Below are positions 23,466 to 29,326 of a DNA stretch of 29,326 nucleotides, in pieces (the stretch's first letter is position 1; the number at the start of each line of letters is the position of its first letter). A program made the translations under genes and the position numbers. The stretch spans positions 1 through 29,326 of the forward strand of contig JAUHYS010000001.1 of NCBI GenBank assembly GCA_030426445.1, in the 5' to 3' direction. Under the pieces are notes generated by a model. That model was not told the DNA's origin. It saw nothing but the letters and a program-made list of their open reading frames with translations, and searched no databases. Source of the DNA: a bacterium (GTDB lineage Bacteria > UBA10199 > DSSB01).

Positions 23466-24221
23466 ATGCTAACGAAGAGAATCATCCCTTGTTTAGACGT
23501 CGACGCGGGTCGTGTAGTTAAAGGGACAAAGTTTTTAAACCTAGTCGATGCCGGTGACCCGGTTGTCGTTGCTGAAGAATACGAGCGCCAAGGCGCTGAT
23601 GAACTCACCTTTTTGGATATCACGGCAAGCTCGGATAATCGCAACACCCTCCTGGAGATTGTCGAAAAAACCGCTGAAAAGTGTATGATGCCGGTCACTG
23701 TAGGTGGAGGTGTTCGCAGCTTAGAGGACATTCGTCGTCTACTAATGGCAGGGGCAGACAAGGTGGGCATCAACACTGCGGCCGTGCATCGACCCGAGTT
23801 TGTCGAAGAAGCAAGCCAAAAATTTGGCAGTCAATGTATTGTGGTTGCAGTCGATGCCAAGCGCGCTGGGGACTCTTGGGAGATTTTTACACATGGTGGC
23901 CGAAAAGCCACCGGACTCAATGCCCTGGATTGGTGCGAAAAAATGGAAAAATTAGGGGCGGGAGAAATTCTTCTCACCAGCATGGATCAAGATGGCACCC
24001 AAGAAGGCTATGACTTGGCTCTTTTGCAAAGCGTTAACGAACGTCTATCCATTCCAGTAATTGCCTCTGGAGGCGTTGGTAATTTAGAACATCTCCACGA
24101 AGGACTTACCACGGGACATGCCGATGCTGTTTTAGCTGCCTCTATTTTTCACTTTGGAAAATATTCTGTTCAACAAGCAAAAGACTACTTGAGTAAAAGA
24201 GGCGTGTTAGTTAGAAAGTAA
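23466..24221 (+). CDS. hisF: Imidazole glycerol phosphate synthase cyclase subunit
   Basis: A 251-aa TIM-barrel protein that with HisH forms IGP and AICAR in histidine synthesis. Catalytic Asp11 (IIPCLDV) and Asp130 (VVAVDAKR) are at their normal positions; phosphate-binding loops TVGGGVRS and VIASGGVG are present. AAGGA lies 6 to 7 nt before ATG 23466. hisI follows after 2 nt, so the pair is one transcript. The glutaminase partner HisH and the other his genes are not in the window. Confidence 0.97.
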   Translation: MLTKRIIPCLDVDAGRVVKGTKFLNLVDAGDPVVVAEEYERQGADELTFLDITASSDNRNTLLEIVEKTAEKCMMPVTVGGGVRSLEDIRRLLMAGADKVGINTAAVHRPEFVEEASQKFGSQCIVVAVDAKRAGDSWEIFTHGGRKATGLNALDWCEKMEKLGAGEILLTSMDQDGTQEGYDLALLQSVNERLSIPVIASGGVGNLEHLHEGLTTGHADAVLAASIFHFGKYSVQQAKDYLSKRGVLVRK

Positions 24222-24223
24222 AC

Positions 24224-24619
24224 ATGATGGAAAAAGAAAAATTAAAAGAACTGATCTCACAACTTAAATACGATGCCAACGGCTTGATTCCTGCAATCAT
24301 TCAAGATGCAGAAAACGGCCAAGTCTTAATGTTTGCTTTTATGAACCAAGAATCCTTGGAGCAAACCATTCAAAGTGGTTTTGCTACCTACTGGTCGCGC
24401 TCTCGTCAAAAATTTTGGGTCAAGGGAGAAAGCTCTGGTCATACTCAGAAAGTCAAAAATATTTACTACGATTGTGACAAGGATTGCCTGCTCGTTAAAA
24501 TCGAACAAAAAGTTGCCGCCTGCCATAAAGGCTACCGCACTTGTTTTTTTACTGAACTGACAGAAGAGGGCCCTAAGATTATTGCAGAAAAAGTCTTTGA
24601 CGAAAGCGAAGTCTATTAG
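24224..24619 (+). CDS. hisI: Phosphoribosyl-AMP cyclohydrolase
   Basis: A 131-aa stand-alone HisI (no HisE fusion) that opens the purine ring of phosphoribosyl-AMP. The magnesium motif DCDKD and the zinc cysteines CLLVKIEQK...ACHKGYRTC are complete, and YWSRSRQKFWVKGESSGHTQKV is family-typical. ATG 24224 or 24227 may start it, 2 nt after hisF stops, which implies translational coupling. The large inverted repeat downstream may end the transcript. Confidence 0.96.
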   Translation: MMEKEKLKELISQLKYDANGLIPAIIQDAENGQVLMFAFMNQESLEQTIQSGFATYWSRSRQKFWVKGESSGHTQKVKNIYYDCDKDCLLVKIEQKVAACHKGYRTCFFTELTEEGPKIIAEKVFDESEVY

Positions 24620-24649
24620 ATCTTTTTTTTATTTATTACGCAAATACTT

Positions 24650-24773
24650 AAAGCCTTTAAAAAATATTCAAATGCAAGACGCTCGAAAAAAACATGACCG
24701 AGCTGTACAAAAAGTACGTTGCAGGAAAAGTCTTTGAGAGCAACAAAGCAGATGGATGTTTTTTAAAGGCTTT
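24650..24773. repeat. Dispersed palindromic element (family 2), copy A
   Basis: Arms AAAGCCTTTAAAAAA (24650-24664) and TTTTTTAAAGGCTTT (24759-24773) are perfectly complementary and extend to about 21 bp with two G-U pairs. The 94-nt interior has ATGCAAGACG, a GTAC-AAAAA-GTAC hairpin with TTGC, and CAACAAAGCAGA. The same interior pattern recurs at 26416-26515. It lies between convergent hisI and yajQ and may also act as a terminator for both. Confidence 0.75.
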
Positions 24774-24776
24774 TAA

Positions 24777-25262
24777 TTAATCTCTAAAGTTTTTAAATTG
24801 CAATGCAAGCCCCCAGTCTTTAGCCTTAAGAAGCCCCATGACCTCCTGCAAATCATCGCGTTTTTTACCGGTAACCCGCAATTGAGCATCCTGGATTTGC
24901 GCCTGCACTTTTAATTTAAAGGACTTAATTTCCTGTACCATTTTTTTTGCGATTTCGGTGGAGATCCCCTCTTGCACTTCTACTTGAGTCTTGATTCGGC
25001 CCCCAGACGCAGCTTCCGGACTGCCCATTTTGAGCGCCTTTGCATCAATACCGCGCTTTATCGCTTTGGAAAGAATAATATCCTGCACGGCTTTGGCTTT
25101 ATAATCATCCTCACTCACAATATGGATTAAATTTTTATCCTGATTAATTTCGGTTTGAGAACCTTTAAAATCATAGCGCGTGGTAATTTCCTTACGGGCC
25201 TGATTAAGTGCGTTGTCAATTTCCTGGTGATCGACTTCACTCACAACATCAAAAGACGGCAT
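24777..25262 (-). CDS. yajQ: YajQ family cyclic-di-GMP-binding protein
   Basis: A 161-aa protein of the YajQ/DUF520 family, which binds nucleotides and, in Xanthomonas and Pseudomonas, cyclic di-GMP. It starts MPSFDVVSEVDHQEIDNAL, has RYDFKGSQTEI, SEDDYKAKAVQDIL-like SEDDYKAKAVQDII and AQIQDAQLRVTGKKRDDLQ, and ends KDWGLALQFKNFRD, all as in the family. The ribosome-binding site AAGGAGG is strong. Cytosolic; the partner here is unknown. Confidence 0.95.
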   Translation of the reverse strand: MPSFDVVSEVDHQEIDNALNQARKEITTRYDFKGSQTEINQDKNLIHIVSEDDYKAKAVQDIILSKAIKRGIDAKALKMGSPEAASGGRIKTQVEVQEGISTEIAKKMVQEIKSFKLKVQAQIQDAQLRVTGKKRDDLQEVMGLLKAKDWGLALQFKNFRD

Positions 25263-25305
25263 AATAGCTTCCTCCTTAAGTCTAACGATTTAAAATGATT
25301 AAAGT

Positions 25306-25334
25306 TTGACAGAGCTACGCGGTGACAGTATTCT
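25306..25334 (+). promoter_or_regulatory. Candidate promoter of the BamE-like gene
   Basis: TTGACA (25306-25311) perfect, 17-nt spacer, TATTCT (25329-25334, four of six). It predicts a leader of about 60 nt before ATG 25403. Confidence 0.5.
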
Positions 25335-25402
25335 ATAAATATAAGTGTAAATTGCAACGAGATTATTTTTTAATCTTAAAAGATTTTGAGGGGTCCAAAA
25401 AT

Positions 25403-25897
25403 ATGAAAGCATCCAACTCTTTCCAAAGTTTTTTATTACTTGCTTTATTGACTTTCTTATTAATTCCATTTCAACTTTCGGCGAATGGTGACACCGAAGC
25501 CGCATTAGACGAAATTGTTCCCCCTCCTCCAGTATGCAGTTCTCAATCTCCCGAGCCCAAAGTCAAAATCATGACCTGGGAGCCTCGACAAAAACTGGCC
25601 AAATTTTTAGGCTCCATTACCGAATGCCAAAGCAATCAATTAGACATTTTAGAATTATTAGGCGGCCCCAATGTCATTGGTTATGACTATCGTACCGGCA
25701 AAGAAAAATGGGGCTATACTCAAATGTGGAATTACAAATTACAAAACCCCAAAGAGGAAACCATTATTTTAATGAGCAAGCCAGGTAAAAGGCTTAAAAA
25801 AGCCAAAAAACGCATGGTCGAACTCAATCTTATTTTTACCGAAGATGATCTGGTAGAAAGCCTAGAAGTCCTACTCGTAAAATATAACCAAAAGTAA
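25403..25897 (+). CDS. Secreted BamE/SmpA-like protein
   Basis: A 164-aa exported protein. The signal peptide MKASNSFQSFLLLALLTFLLIPFQLSA is followed by an acidic, Pro-rich spacer and, from about residue 60, a small domain: SNQLDILELLGGPNVIGYDYRTGKEKWGYTQMW. This resembles the BamE/SmpA fold, where a DVLxLLGxPxxxGxD-like turn leads into a beta-sheet. Similarity is by pattern only. I chose ATG 25403 over an upstream frame start because GAGGGG lies 9 nt before it and the signal peptide then begins correctly. The next gene starts 5 nt after its stop. Confidence 0.7.
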   Translation: MKASNSFQSFLLLALLTFLLIPFQLSANGDTEAALDEIVPPPPVCSSQSPEPKVKIMTWEPRQKLAKFLGSITECQSNQLDILELLGGPNVIGYDYRTGKEKWGYTQMWNYKLQNPKEETIILMSKPGKRLKKAKKRMVELNLIFTEDDLVESLEVLLVKYNQK

Positions 25898-25902
25898 AAA
25901 AT

Positions 25903-26373
25903 ATGCCCTTACTACCCTTAGTCGGAGTCATTGGAGTTAGCCAGCCTAAAGAAAAAGAAGCCTTAATGGCCTTCGAAGTCGGCAAACTCATTGGTGCCAT
26001 GGATTTAGCCATGGTATGTGGAGGCTTGGGCGGTGTTATGGAAGAAGCCAGTCGGGGCTGCCAACAAGCCGGTGGGATCGTTATCGGCATTTTACCTTCT
26101 GGCCGTAAGGAAGACGCTAATGCTTATGTCACCTATGCGGTTCCCACTAACATGGGGCACTCACGAAATAATCTTATTGCGCATGCCGCGGATATTTTAG
26201 TGGCTGTTGGTATTGGCTATGGCACCTTAAGCGAAATTGCCATTGCACTCAAATTAGGAAAAGTCGTTTTAAGTTATCATAGCTGGGAAATCAAAGGGGT
26301 CAAACACTGTAAAAACTTAAGAGAGATCGAAGAAAATCTTCGGCACTTTTTTTGCCAACCTGCTGTTGGGTAA
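25903..26373 (+). CDS. LOG-like Rossmann-fold protein (TIGR00725 type)
   Basis: A 156-aa protein of the short LOG-like family: PLVGVIGVSQP, MVCGGLGGVMEEASRGCQQAGGIVIGILP, NMGHSRNNLIAHAADILVAVGIGYGTLSEIAIALKLGK. The GYGTLSE segment matches the PGGxGTxxE motif of LOG enzymes with the first glycines altered. The biochemical role is undefined; nucleotide binding is likely. It follows the BamE-like gene by 5 nt without its own ribosome-binding site, so coupled translation is probable. It is the second LOG-type gene in this window. Confidence 0.88.
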   Translation: MPLLPLVGVIGVSQPKEKEALMAFEVGKLIGAMDLAMVCGGLGGVMEEASRGCQQAGGIVIGILPSGRKEDANAYVTYAVPTNMGHSRNNLIAHAADILVAVGIGYGTLSEIAIALKLGKVVLSYHSWEIKGVKHCKNLREIEENLRHFFCQPAVG

Positions 26374-26415
26374 ACACAAAGTTAAAAAAATGATGAAATA
26401 TTTAAGAACGATCAG

Positions 26416-26515
26416 AAATAGTTAGATGCGAGGCGGAGAAAAAATTTAATCAGGAGGCGCACCTTGAGTACGTCGAGTGATTGGATTTTTTCTACAACAA
26501 AGCAGACAGCTATTT
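26416..26515. repeat. Dispersed palindromic element (family 2), copy B
   Basis: Arms AAATAG (26416-26421) and CTATTT (26510-26515), continuing imperfectly inward. The interior repeats the copy A pattern: ATGCGAGGCG, an A-rich stretch, GAGTACGTCG and an identical CAACAAAGCAGA (26494-26505). The arms differ from copy A but still pair with each other. It lies just before the VTT-domain gene. Confidence 0.65.
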
Positions 26516-26534
26516 ATCATCGTTCAGGTTAGAT

Positions 26535-27125
26535 ATGTTGCAAGACTTTTACAACTGGACCTTAGCCTGGGCAGCAAGCCCCTATGCCGAATGGGCTTTG
26601 TCGATTATTGCATTTACGGAGGCTTCTTTTTTTCCAATCCCACCTGACTTGCTGATGATTCCCATGGCGGCGTCTCGTCCTAGCATGTCTTTTTTCTTTG
26701 CTTTTCTTTGTACTTTATTTTCTCTCACCGGAGGAGTCTTTGGCTATTGGATTGGACAAAAGGGTGGACAACCTTTACTCAACCGCTTTGTAAAAGAGGA
26801 AAACATACTCAAAGTAGAAAAGCTTTTTAACCGTTATGATGCTTGGGCCATTGGAATTGCCGGCTTTACGCCCATTCCCTTTAAAGTATTTACCATCGCC
26901 TCGGGAGCCTTTCGCATTAACTTTAAGACCTTTCTAATAGCTTCTCTTATTGGAAGAGCCGGTCGTTTCTTTATTGTCGGCACTTTATTTTATTTTTGGG
27001 GAGCCCAAATCCAGACCTTTATAGAAAAATACCTTAACTGGATTTCAATCGCTCTAGTCTTTTTATTAGTTTTAGGAGCTTTCTTAATGCATTGGAATAA
27101 GAAAAAGAGGGCACCGGCAACTTAA
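26535..27125 (+). CDS. VTT-domain (DedA/YqaA-type) inner membrane protein
   Basis: A 196-aa membrane protein of the VTT/SNARE-associated superfamily, members of which move lipids or support membrane homeostasis. Family marks are ALSIIAFTEASFFPIPPDLLMIPMA, GGVFGYWIGQKGG, and IAGFTPIPFKVFTIASGAFRI, where F-x-P-I-P-F-K is the conserved re-entrant motif; about five hydrophobic segments follow. An in-frame TTG at 26481 would add 18 residues encoded by the repeat at 26416-26515, so I prefer ATG 26535, preceded only by a weak AGG. It ends in a lysine-rich tail (HWNKKKRAPAT). Confidence 0.88.
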   Translation: MLQDFYNWTLAWAASPYAEWALSIIAFTEASFFPIPPDLLMIPMAASRPSMSFFFAFLCTLFSLTGGVFGYWIGQKGGQPLLNRFVKEENILKVEKLFNRYDAWAIGIAGFTPIPFKVFTIASGAFRINFKTFLIASLIGRAGRFFIVGTLFYFWGAQIQTFIEKYLNWISIALVFLLVLGAFLMHWNKKKRAPAT

Positions 27126-27136
27126 ATAAAATCAAG

Positions 27137-27239
27137 TAAACTTCCTTCCTAACCGTAGGAGCGGGGTCTAAACCCGCCCATGATAGAGGTAGTTATAAAG
27201 TAAAGGGCAGGTTTAGAACCTGCCCCTACAAATTCATTT
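27137..27239. repeat. Dispersed palindromic repeat, long copy (family 1)
   Basis: Two hairpins in one unit. Left: GCGGG...CCCGC around 27161-27176. Right: GGGCAGGTT (27205-27213), TAG, AACCTGCCC (27217-27225), perfect. The outer ends GTAGGAGC and CCCCTAC, and both flanks, match the short copy at 5428-5485. The doublet layout resembles REPIN-type elements. Confidence 0.75.
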
Positions 27240-27261
27240 TACAGGCTCAAGTAAAATCAAA

Positions 27262-27278
27262 AAATTACTTAGTAATTT
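27262..27278. promoter_or_regulatory. 17-bp perfect palindrome
   Basis: AAATTACT, T, AGTAATTT (8-1-8). It overlaps the first copy of the GTAATTTCTA direct repeat and precedes a TTGACT. It is an operator candidate for the gene at 27498. Confidence 0.4.
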
Positions 27279-27497
27279 CTAGTATGTAATTTCTATTATT
27301 GACTTTGCACTTTGCTAAACTTACCACATATGCTTTGAGTCAATGGGTCCGTTGCTAAGAGATACCGAAAACTCATCAAGAAAATATGCTGCCAATGATA
27401 AAAAAGTCGCAACCTTATCTTCCTAGCTTTCGATAATAGTCCTGTATTGACCTATGACTTTAACTTAAAGGTTTCGATTTATTTAGGAGGCTTTCCC

Positions 27498-28343
27498 ATG
27501 ACCGTTTCAACTATTAACACAAACTCTCAGGTTCCAAACGAACAAAATACAAATCAAAGCACAACGCACACTCAAAACCAACAAGCGACCCCTACTCAGA
27601 ATGAGCTTCAAAATAATGAAGCCTCTCGAAACTCACATCACGGACTTCAAAACCTACAAAATGTAAATAGTATAGCATCTACTCAAGAAGGAGACACTTA
27701 CACTTTAAGTGATTTACAAATAGCAGAGCAAAGACAAGTCGCTAATGATAATTCGTTTGATTACTATAGAGGCTTAATCGAAGAAAACGGTGGAACTTTT
27801 TTAGAGTCTTCTGACCAACGCAATATTCTTGGTTTACGTTGTGAAACAAATACCACCGAAAATGATAACCAAGGTGCATATGATGATAAAATGATCATGT
27901 TATGGTTAGACGAAGACGGCAAGAAACAAATAAGATACTATGAATCTACTAATACTGAACCCAGCGCTCGTTATGAAGGCAAATACGGTGTAGATGCAGA
28001 CGGCGATGGTAAAAAAGATTTAGGGCGCATGCCTGTAGGCTACCAAGAATATACAGTGGGTAAAAGCGCTAAATTTGGAGATGTGCTCCGACCTACCAGC
28101 GATACTCATGCCGAAAGAGACACTGACCATGATGGGGACTTTGACGACGAAGAGTTTGCTTCGGCTGGAAAATCTATGATTTTTCACCCAGGTGGAAACA
28201 ACATGACCGGAAGCGCTGGATGCCAAACCCTTCCTCCTGACGAATATGACACTTTTTGGGAAGACCTTACTCAAGATGGAAGCCCTAGTCTAGTAGGCTA
28301 TACCTTAATGAACACAAATACTTTGGACGAAAACTCTGATTAG
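27498..28343 (+). CDS. L,D-transpeptidase-like protein with calcium-binding loops, no signal peptide
   Basis: A 281-aa protein. Residues 1-65 are rich in Asn, Gln, Thr and Ser and probably disordered, with no Sec signal. The rest follows a pattern I know from phage and bacterial wall-active proteins: NILGLRC... YDDKMIMLWLDEDGKK... YESTNTEPSARY, then FHPGG (His230) and GSAGCQT (Cys242), like the H-x-G...S-x-G-C catalytic set of L,D-transpeptidases. Two acidic loops look calcium-binding: DADGDGKKD (166-174) and DTDHDGDFDDEEF (208-220, EF-hand-like). ATG 27498 is fixed by AGGAGG 7 nt upstream. It may be exported by a non-Sec route or released by lysis. The catalytic call is an inference from motifs. 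Confidence 0.65.
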   Translation: MTVSTINTNSQVPNEQNTNQSTTHTQNQQATPTQNELQNNEASRNSHHGLQNLQNVNSIASTQEGDTYTLSDLQIAEQRQVANDNSFDYYRGLIEENGGTFLESSDQRNILGLRCETNTTENDNQGAYDDKMIMLWLDEDGKKQIRYYESTNTEPSARYEGKYGVDADGDGKKDLGRMPVGYQEYTVGKSAKFGDVLRPTSDTHAERDTDHDGDFDDEEFASAGKSMIFHPGGNNMTGSAGCQTLPPDEYDTFWEDLTQDGSPSLVGYTLMNTNTLDENSD

Positions 28344-28389
28344 CATAGCAACAGCGTGCTCTCTGCTGCGCTTTTTTCTTTACAATCGA

Positions 28390-28433
28390 CTCCCCCTCAC
28401 CCGCCCTACGGGCGACCTCTCCCTCCAGGGGAG
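28390..28433. repeat. GC-rich palindromic repeat (family 3)
   Basis: Outer arms CTCCCC (28390-28395) and GGGGAG (28428-28433) enclose a hairpin CGCCC (28402-28406), TAC, GGGCG (28410-28414). The base composition differs sharply from its surroundings. Similar CCCTCACCC-type repeats are scattered through many proteobacterial genomes. It begins 46 nt after the stop of the gene at 27498. Confidence 0.6.
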
Positions 28434-28483
28434 AAGTGACAAGTATAGAAATATTTAAAATGATCTAAATATTTTTTTTCTTT

Positions 28484-28514
28484 ACACATGACTATTAGTC
28501 ATTTGTTTTTTTTA
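28484..28514. terminator. Palindrome with T-run: terminator or operator
   Basis: ATGACTA, T, TAGTCAT (28488-28502) is a perfect 7-1-7 palindrome; three more pairs follow outside one mismatch (ACA...TGT). TTTGTTTTTTTT follows, so on RNA it could end the upstream transcript. Its inner ACT...AGT also resembles the palindrome at 27262. Confidence 0.45.
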
Positions 28515-28624
28515 AATAATTCTATTTTTTATAAAATTACAAATTATCTTATAAATAAATTCATTTTTTAAATTAAAATCAATTATTTACAAGGCTGGGA
28601 GTATATGCGAGATGGTTTTATATT

Positions 28625-28648
28625 AAATACCCTCTAAAAATACCCTCT
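28625..28648. repeat. 11-bp direct repeat upstream of the terminal gene
   Basis: AAATACCCTCT occurs at 28625-28635 and 28638-28648, a 13-bp period, 32 bp before the ATG at 28680. The position would suit an activator or repressor site. Confidence 0.5.
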
Positions 28649-28679
28649 CATTTATAAATTAAATAACAGGAGATAAACT

Positions 28680-29326
28680 ATGGCTCGAGTTGAAGGCAAG
28701 GCACTCACGTCTCAATGGGAAAATGATTCTACAAACACATCCAATCAATCAATAAATGATTTGGTTAATCCATCGACCCCCGATGATTCCGCATATATGT
28801 CGATAGATGAATCAGTAATCGACGCAGATATTAACCTCACAGAAATTCCAGACGAAACTCAAGACGCTTATGTGAGCATAGATGATATTCCTATGGCTCC
28901 AACAGCCGCTCCAGCACAAGCTCCCCAGCAGCCAGAACTTAACCTTGTTCAACTCCGTCGCATTGCCGAAGAATCCGAAATCTTTGCCAGCGAAATCGTC
29001 ATCGAGGCCGGACCCGTGGACAAAGCAGACGAAGACCGTCTGGTTAAGCTGGAACAAAAAGTTCAAGCCTTAGAAATCGCCGCCACCAACTACGCAGTTA
29101 TTGGAGACGAAGTCGCCCTGGAGCGCGTGAATACGGAGCTAGAAAACCTTTACGCCCAAACCAATAACGAAGCTGGCTTGATCTTCATGTCCGCTAAAGA
29201 AGCTCTACGCAATAACGAACTTGCTGAAGCCGTTGGACAATTTGCTTTATTAAAAGATGTTATCGCAGACCCTAATAATGGTATTAGCGCCGAAGACCGC
29301 ATGGTCTCGGGTGTGCAACTCAATGG
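28680..29326 (+). CDS. Unidentified protein, 3' end outside the window
   Basis: An open frame from ATG 28680 to the window end (215 codons, no stop), with AGGAG 7 nt before the start. It is not a family I recognise. The first ~90 residues are polar and acidic, without a signal peptide, and contain a repeated short motif: AYMSIDES (about 41-48) and AYVSIDDI (about 68-75), then a Pro/Ala/Gln linker. From about 90 on it is strongly helical and charged (LRRIAEESEIFASEIVIEAG, DRLVKLEQKVQALEIAATNY, LERVNTELENLYAQ, AVGQFALLKDVI), with a heptad-like stretch around 117-135 and a TPR-like look near the end. Like its neighbour at 27498 it has a polar disordered N-terminus. Codon use there is normal for a coding region. 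Confidence 0.75.
   Translation, partial: MARVEGKALTSQWENDSTNTSNQSINDLVNPSTPDDSAYMSIDESVIDADINLTEIPDETQDAYVSIDDIPMAPTAAPAQAPQQPELNLVQLRRIAEESEIFASEIVIEAGPVDKADEDRLVKLEQKVQALEIAATNYAVIGDEVALERVNTELENLYAQTNNEAGLIFMSAKEALRNNELAEAVGQFALLKDVIADPNNGISAEDRMVSGVQLN

Larger units (their letters stand above)
27126..27497. other. 372-bp gap: repeat copy, palindrome and direct repeat
   Basis: No gene. It contains repeat family 1 (27137-27239), a 17-bp palindrome (27262-27278), a 10-bp direct repeat GTAATTTCTA (27272-27281 and 27286-27295) and a TTGACT (27299-27304) with only a weak -10 (TACCAC at 17 nt). Confidence 0.6.
28344..28679. other. 336-bp gap: palindromic repeat, hairpins and direct repeat
   Basis: No gene. 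It holds the GC-rich repeat 28390-28433, a palindrome followed by T (28484-28514), a long AT-rich stretch (28505-28590) and an 11-bp direct repeat close to the next gene (28625-28648). Confidence 0.6.

Noticed and set aside
23681..24013. 110-codon frame inside hisF in another frame
   Set aside because: Arg/Gly/Ser-rich shadow of a complete, well-conserved hisF.
26481..26534. TTG-started N-terminal extension of the VTT protein
   Set aside because: The extra 18 residues come from repeat copy B; ATG 26535 gives the normal family N-terminus.
28390..28648. CRISPR-like array in the last intergenic gap
   Set aside because: The palindrome and the direct repeat are different sequences, each too few and too short, with no regular spacers.

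Overview
The window reads as a chromosomal segment of an AT-rich Gram-negative bacterium (roughly 40% GC by eye). Pointers to the envelope type are an Mpl muropeptide ligase, several predicted lipoproteins, a periplasmic parvulin and a di-haem periplasmic oxidoreductase. The mix of a B12-dependent ribonucleotide reductase, pgpA-cinA, YajQ, MEKHLA and Rsm22-family proteins fits a lineage formerly placed in the Deltaproteobacteria (for example Bdellovibrionota-like or a related uncultured group). That placement is an inference from gene content only. No rRNA, tRNA, CRISPR array or transposase was found.

Layout. 56-3250: class II ribonucleotide reductase. 3284-5369: two tandem fatty-acid-hydroxylase-type membrane enzymes, divergent from a TetR regulator, with a consensus promoter whose start point lies in a palindrome. 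5376-8562: bidirectional terminator, short palindromic repeat, parvulin lipoprotein, then pgpA and cinA. 8542-13596: an exported hypothetical protein, mpl, a small secreted protein, a ferredoxin/metallo-beta-lactamase fusion, and a MEKHLA-LOG pair. 13889-16437: tandem universal stress protein and an aldehyde dehydrogenase. 16635-21887 (minus strand): a four-gene locus, imelysin - di-haem oxidoreductase - imelysin - HTTM membrane protein, preceded by two matching 7-5-7 palindromes that look Fur-like. 22228-24619: an Rsm22/METTL17-type methyltransferase divergent from hisF-hisI. 24650-27125: a large palindromic element, yajQ, a secreted BamE-like protein coupled to a second LOG-like protein, a second copy of the palindromic element, and a VTT-domain membrane protein. 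27137-29326: a second copy of the 5.4 kb repeat, an L,D-transpeptidase-like protein with calcium-binding loops and no signal peptide, another palindromic repeat, and a long unidentified gene that runs off the end.

Most of the window is housekeeping. The regions that stand out are: the iron-type imelysin locus with an HTTM partner and paired operators; the TetR/hydroxylase promoter-operator; three kinds of dispersed palindromic repeat, two of them present twice; and the last 2 kb, where two Asn/Gln/Thr-rich proteins without signal peptides lie behind palindromes and direct repeats. I found no clearly undescribed defence or mobile system. The terminal region is the best candidate for something uncharacterised.
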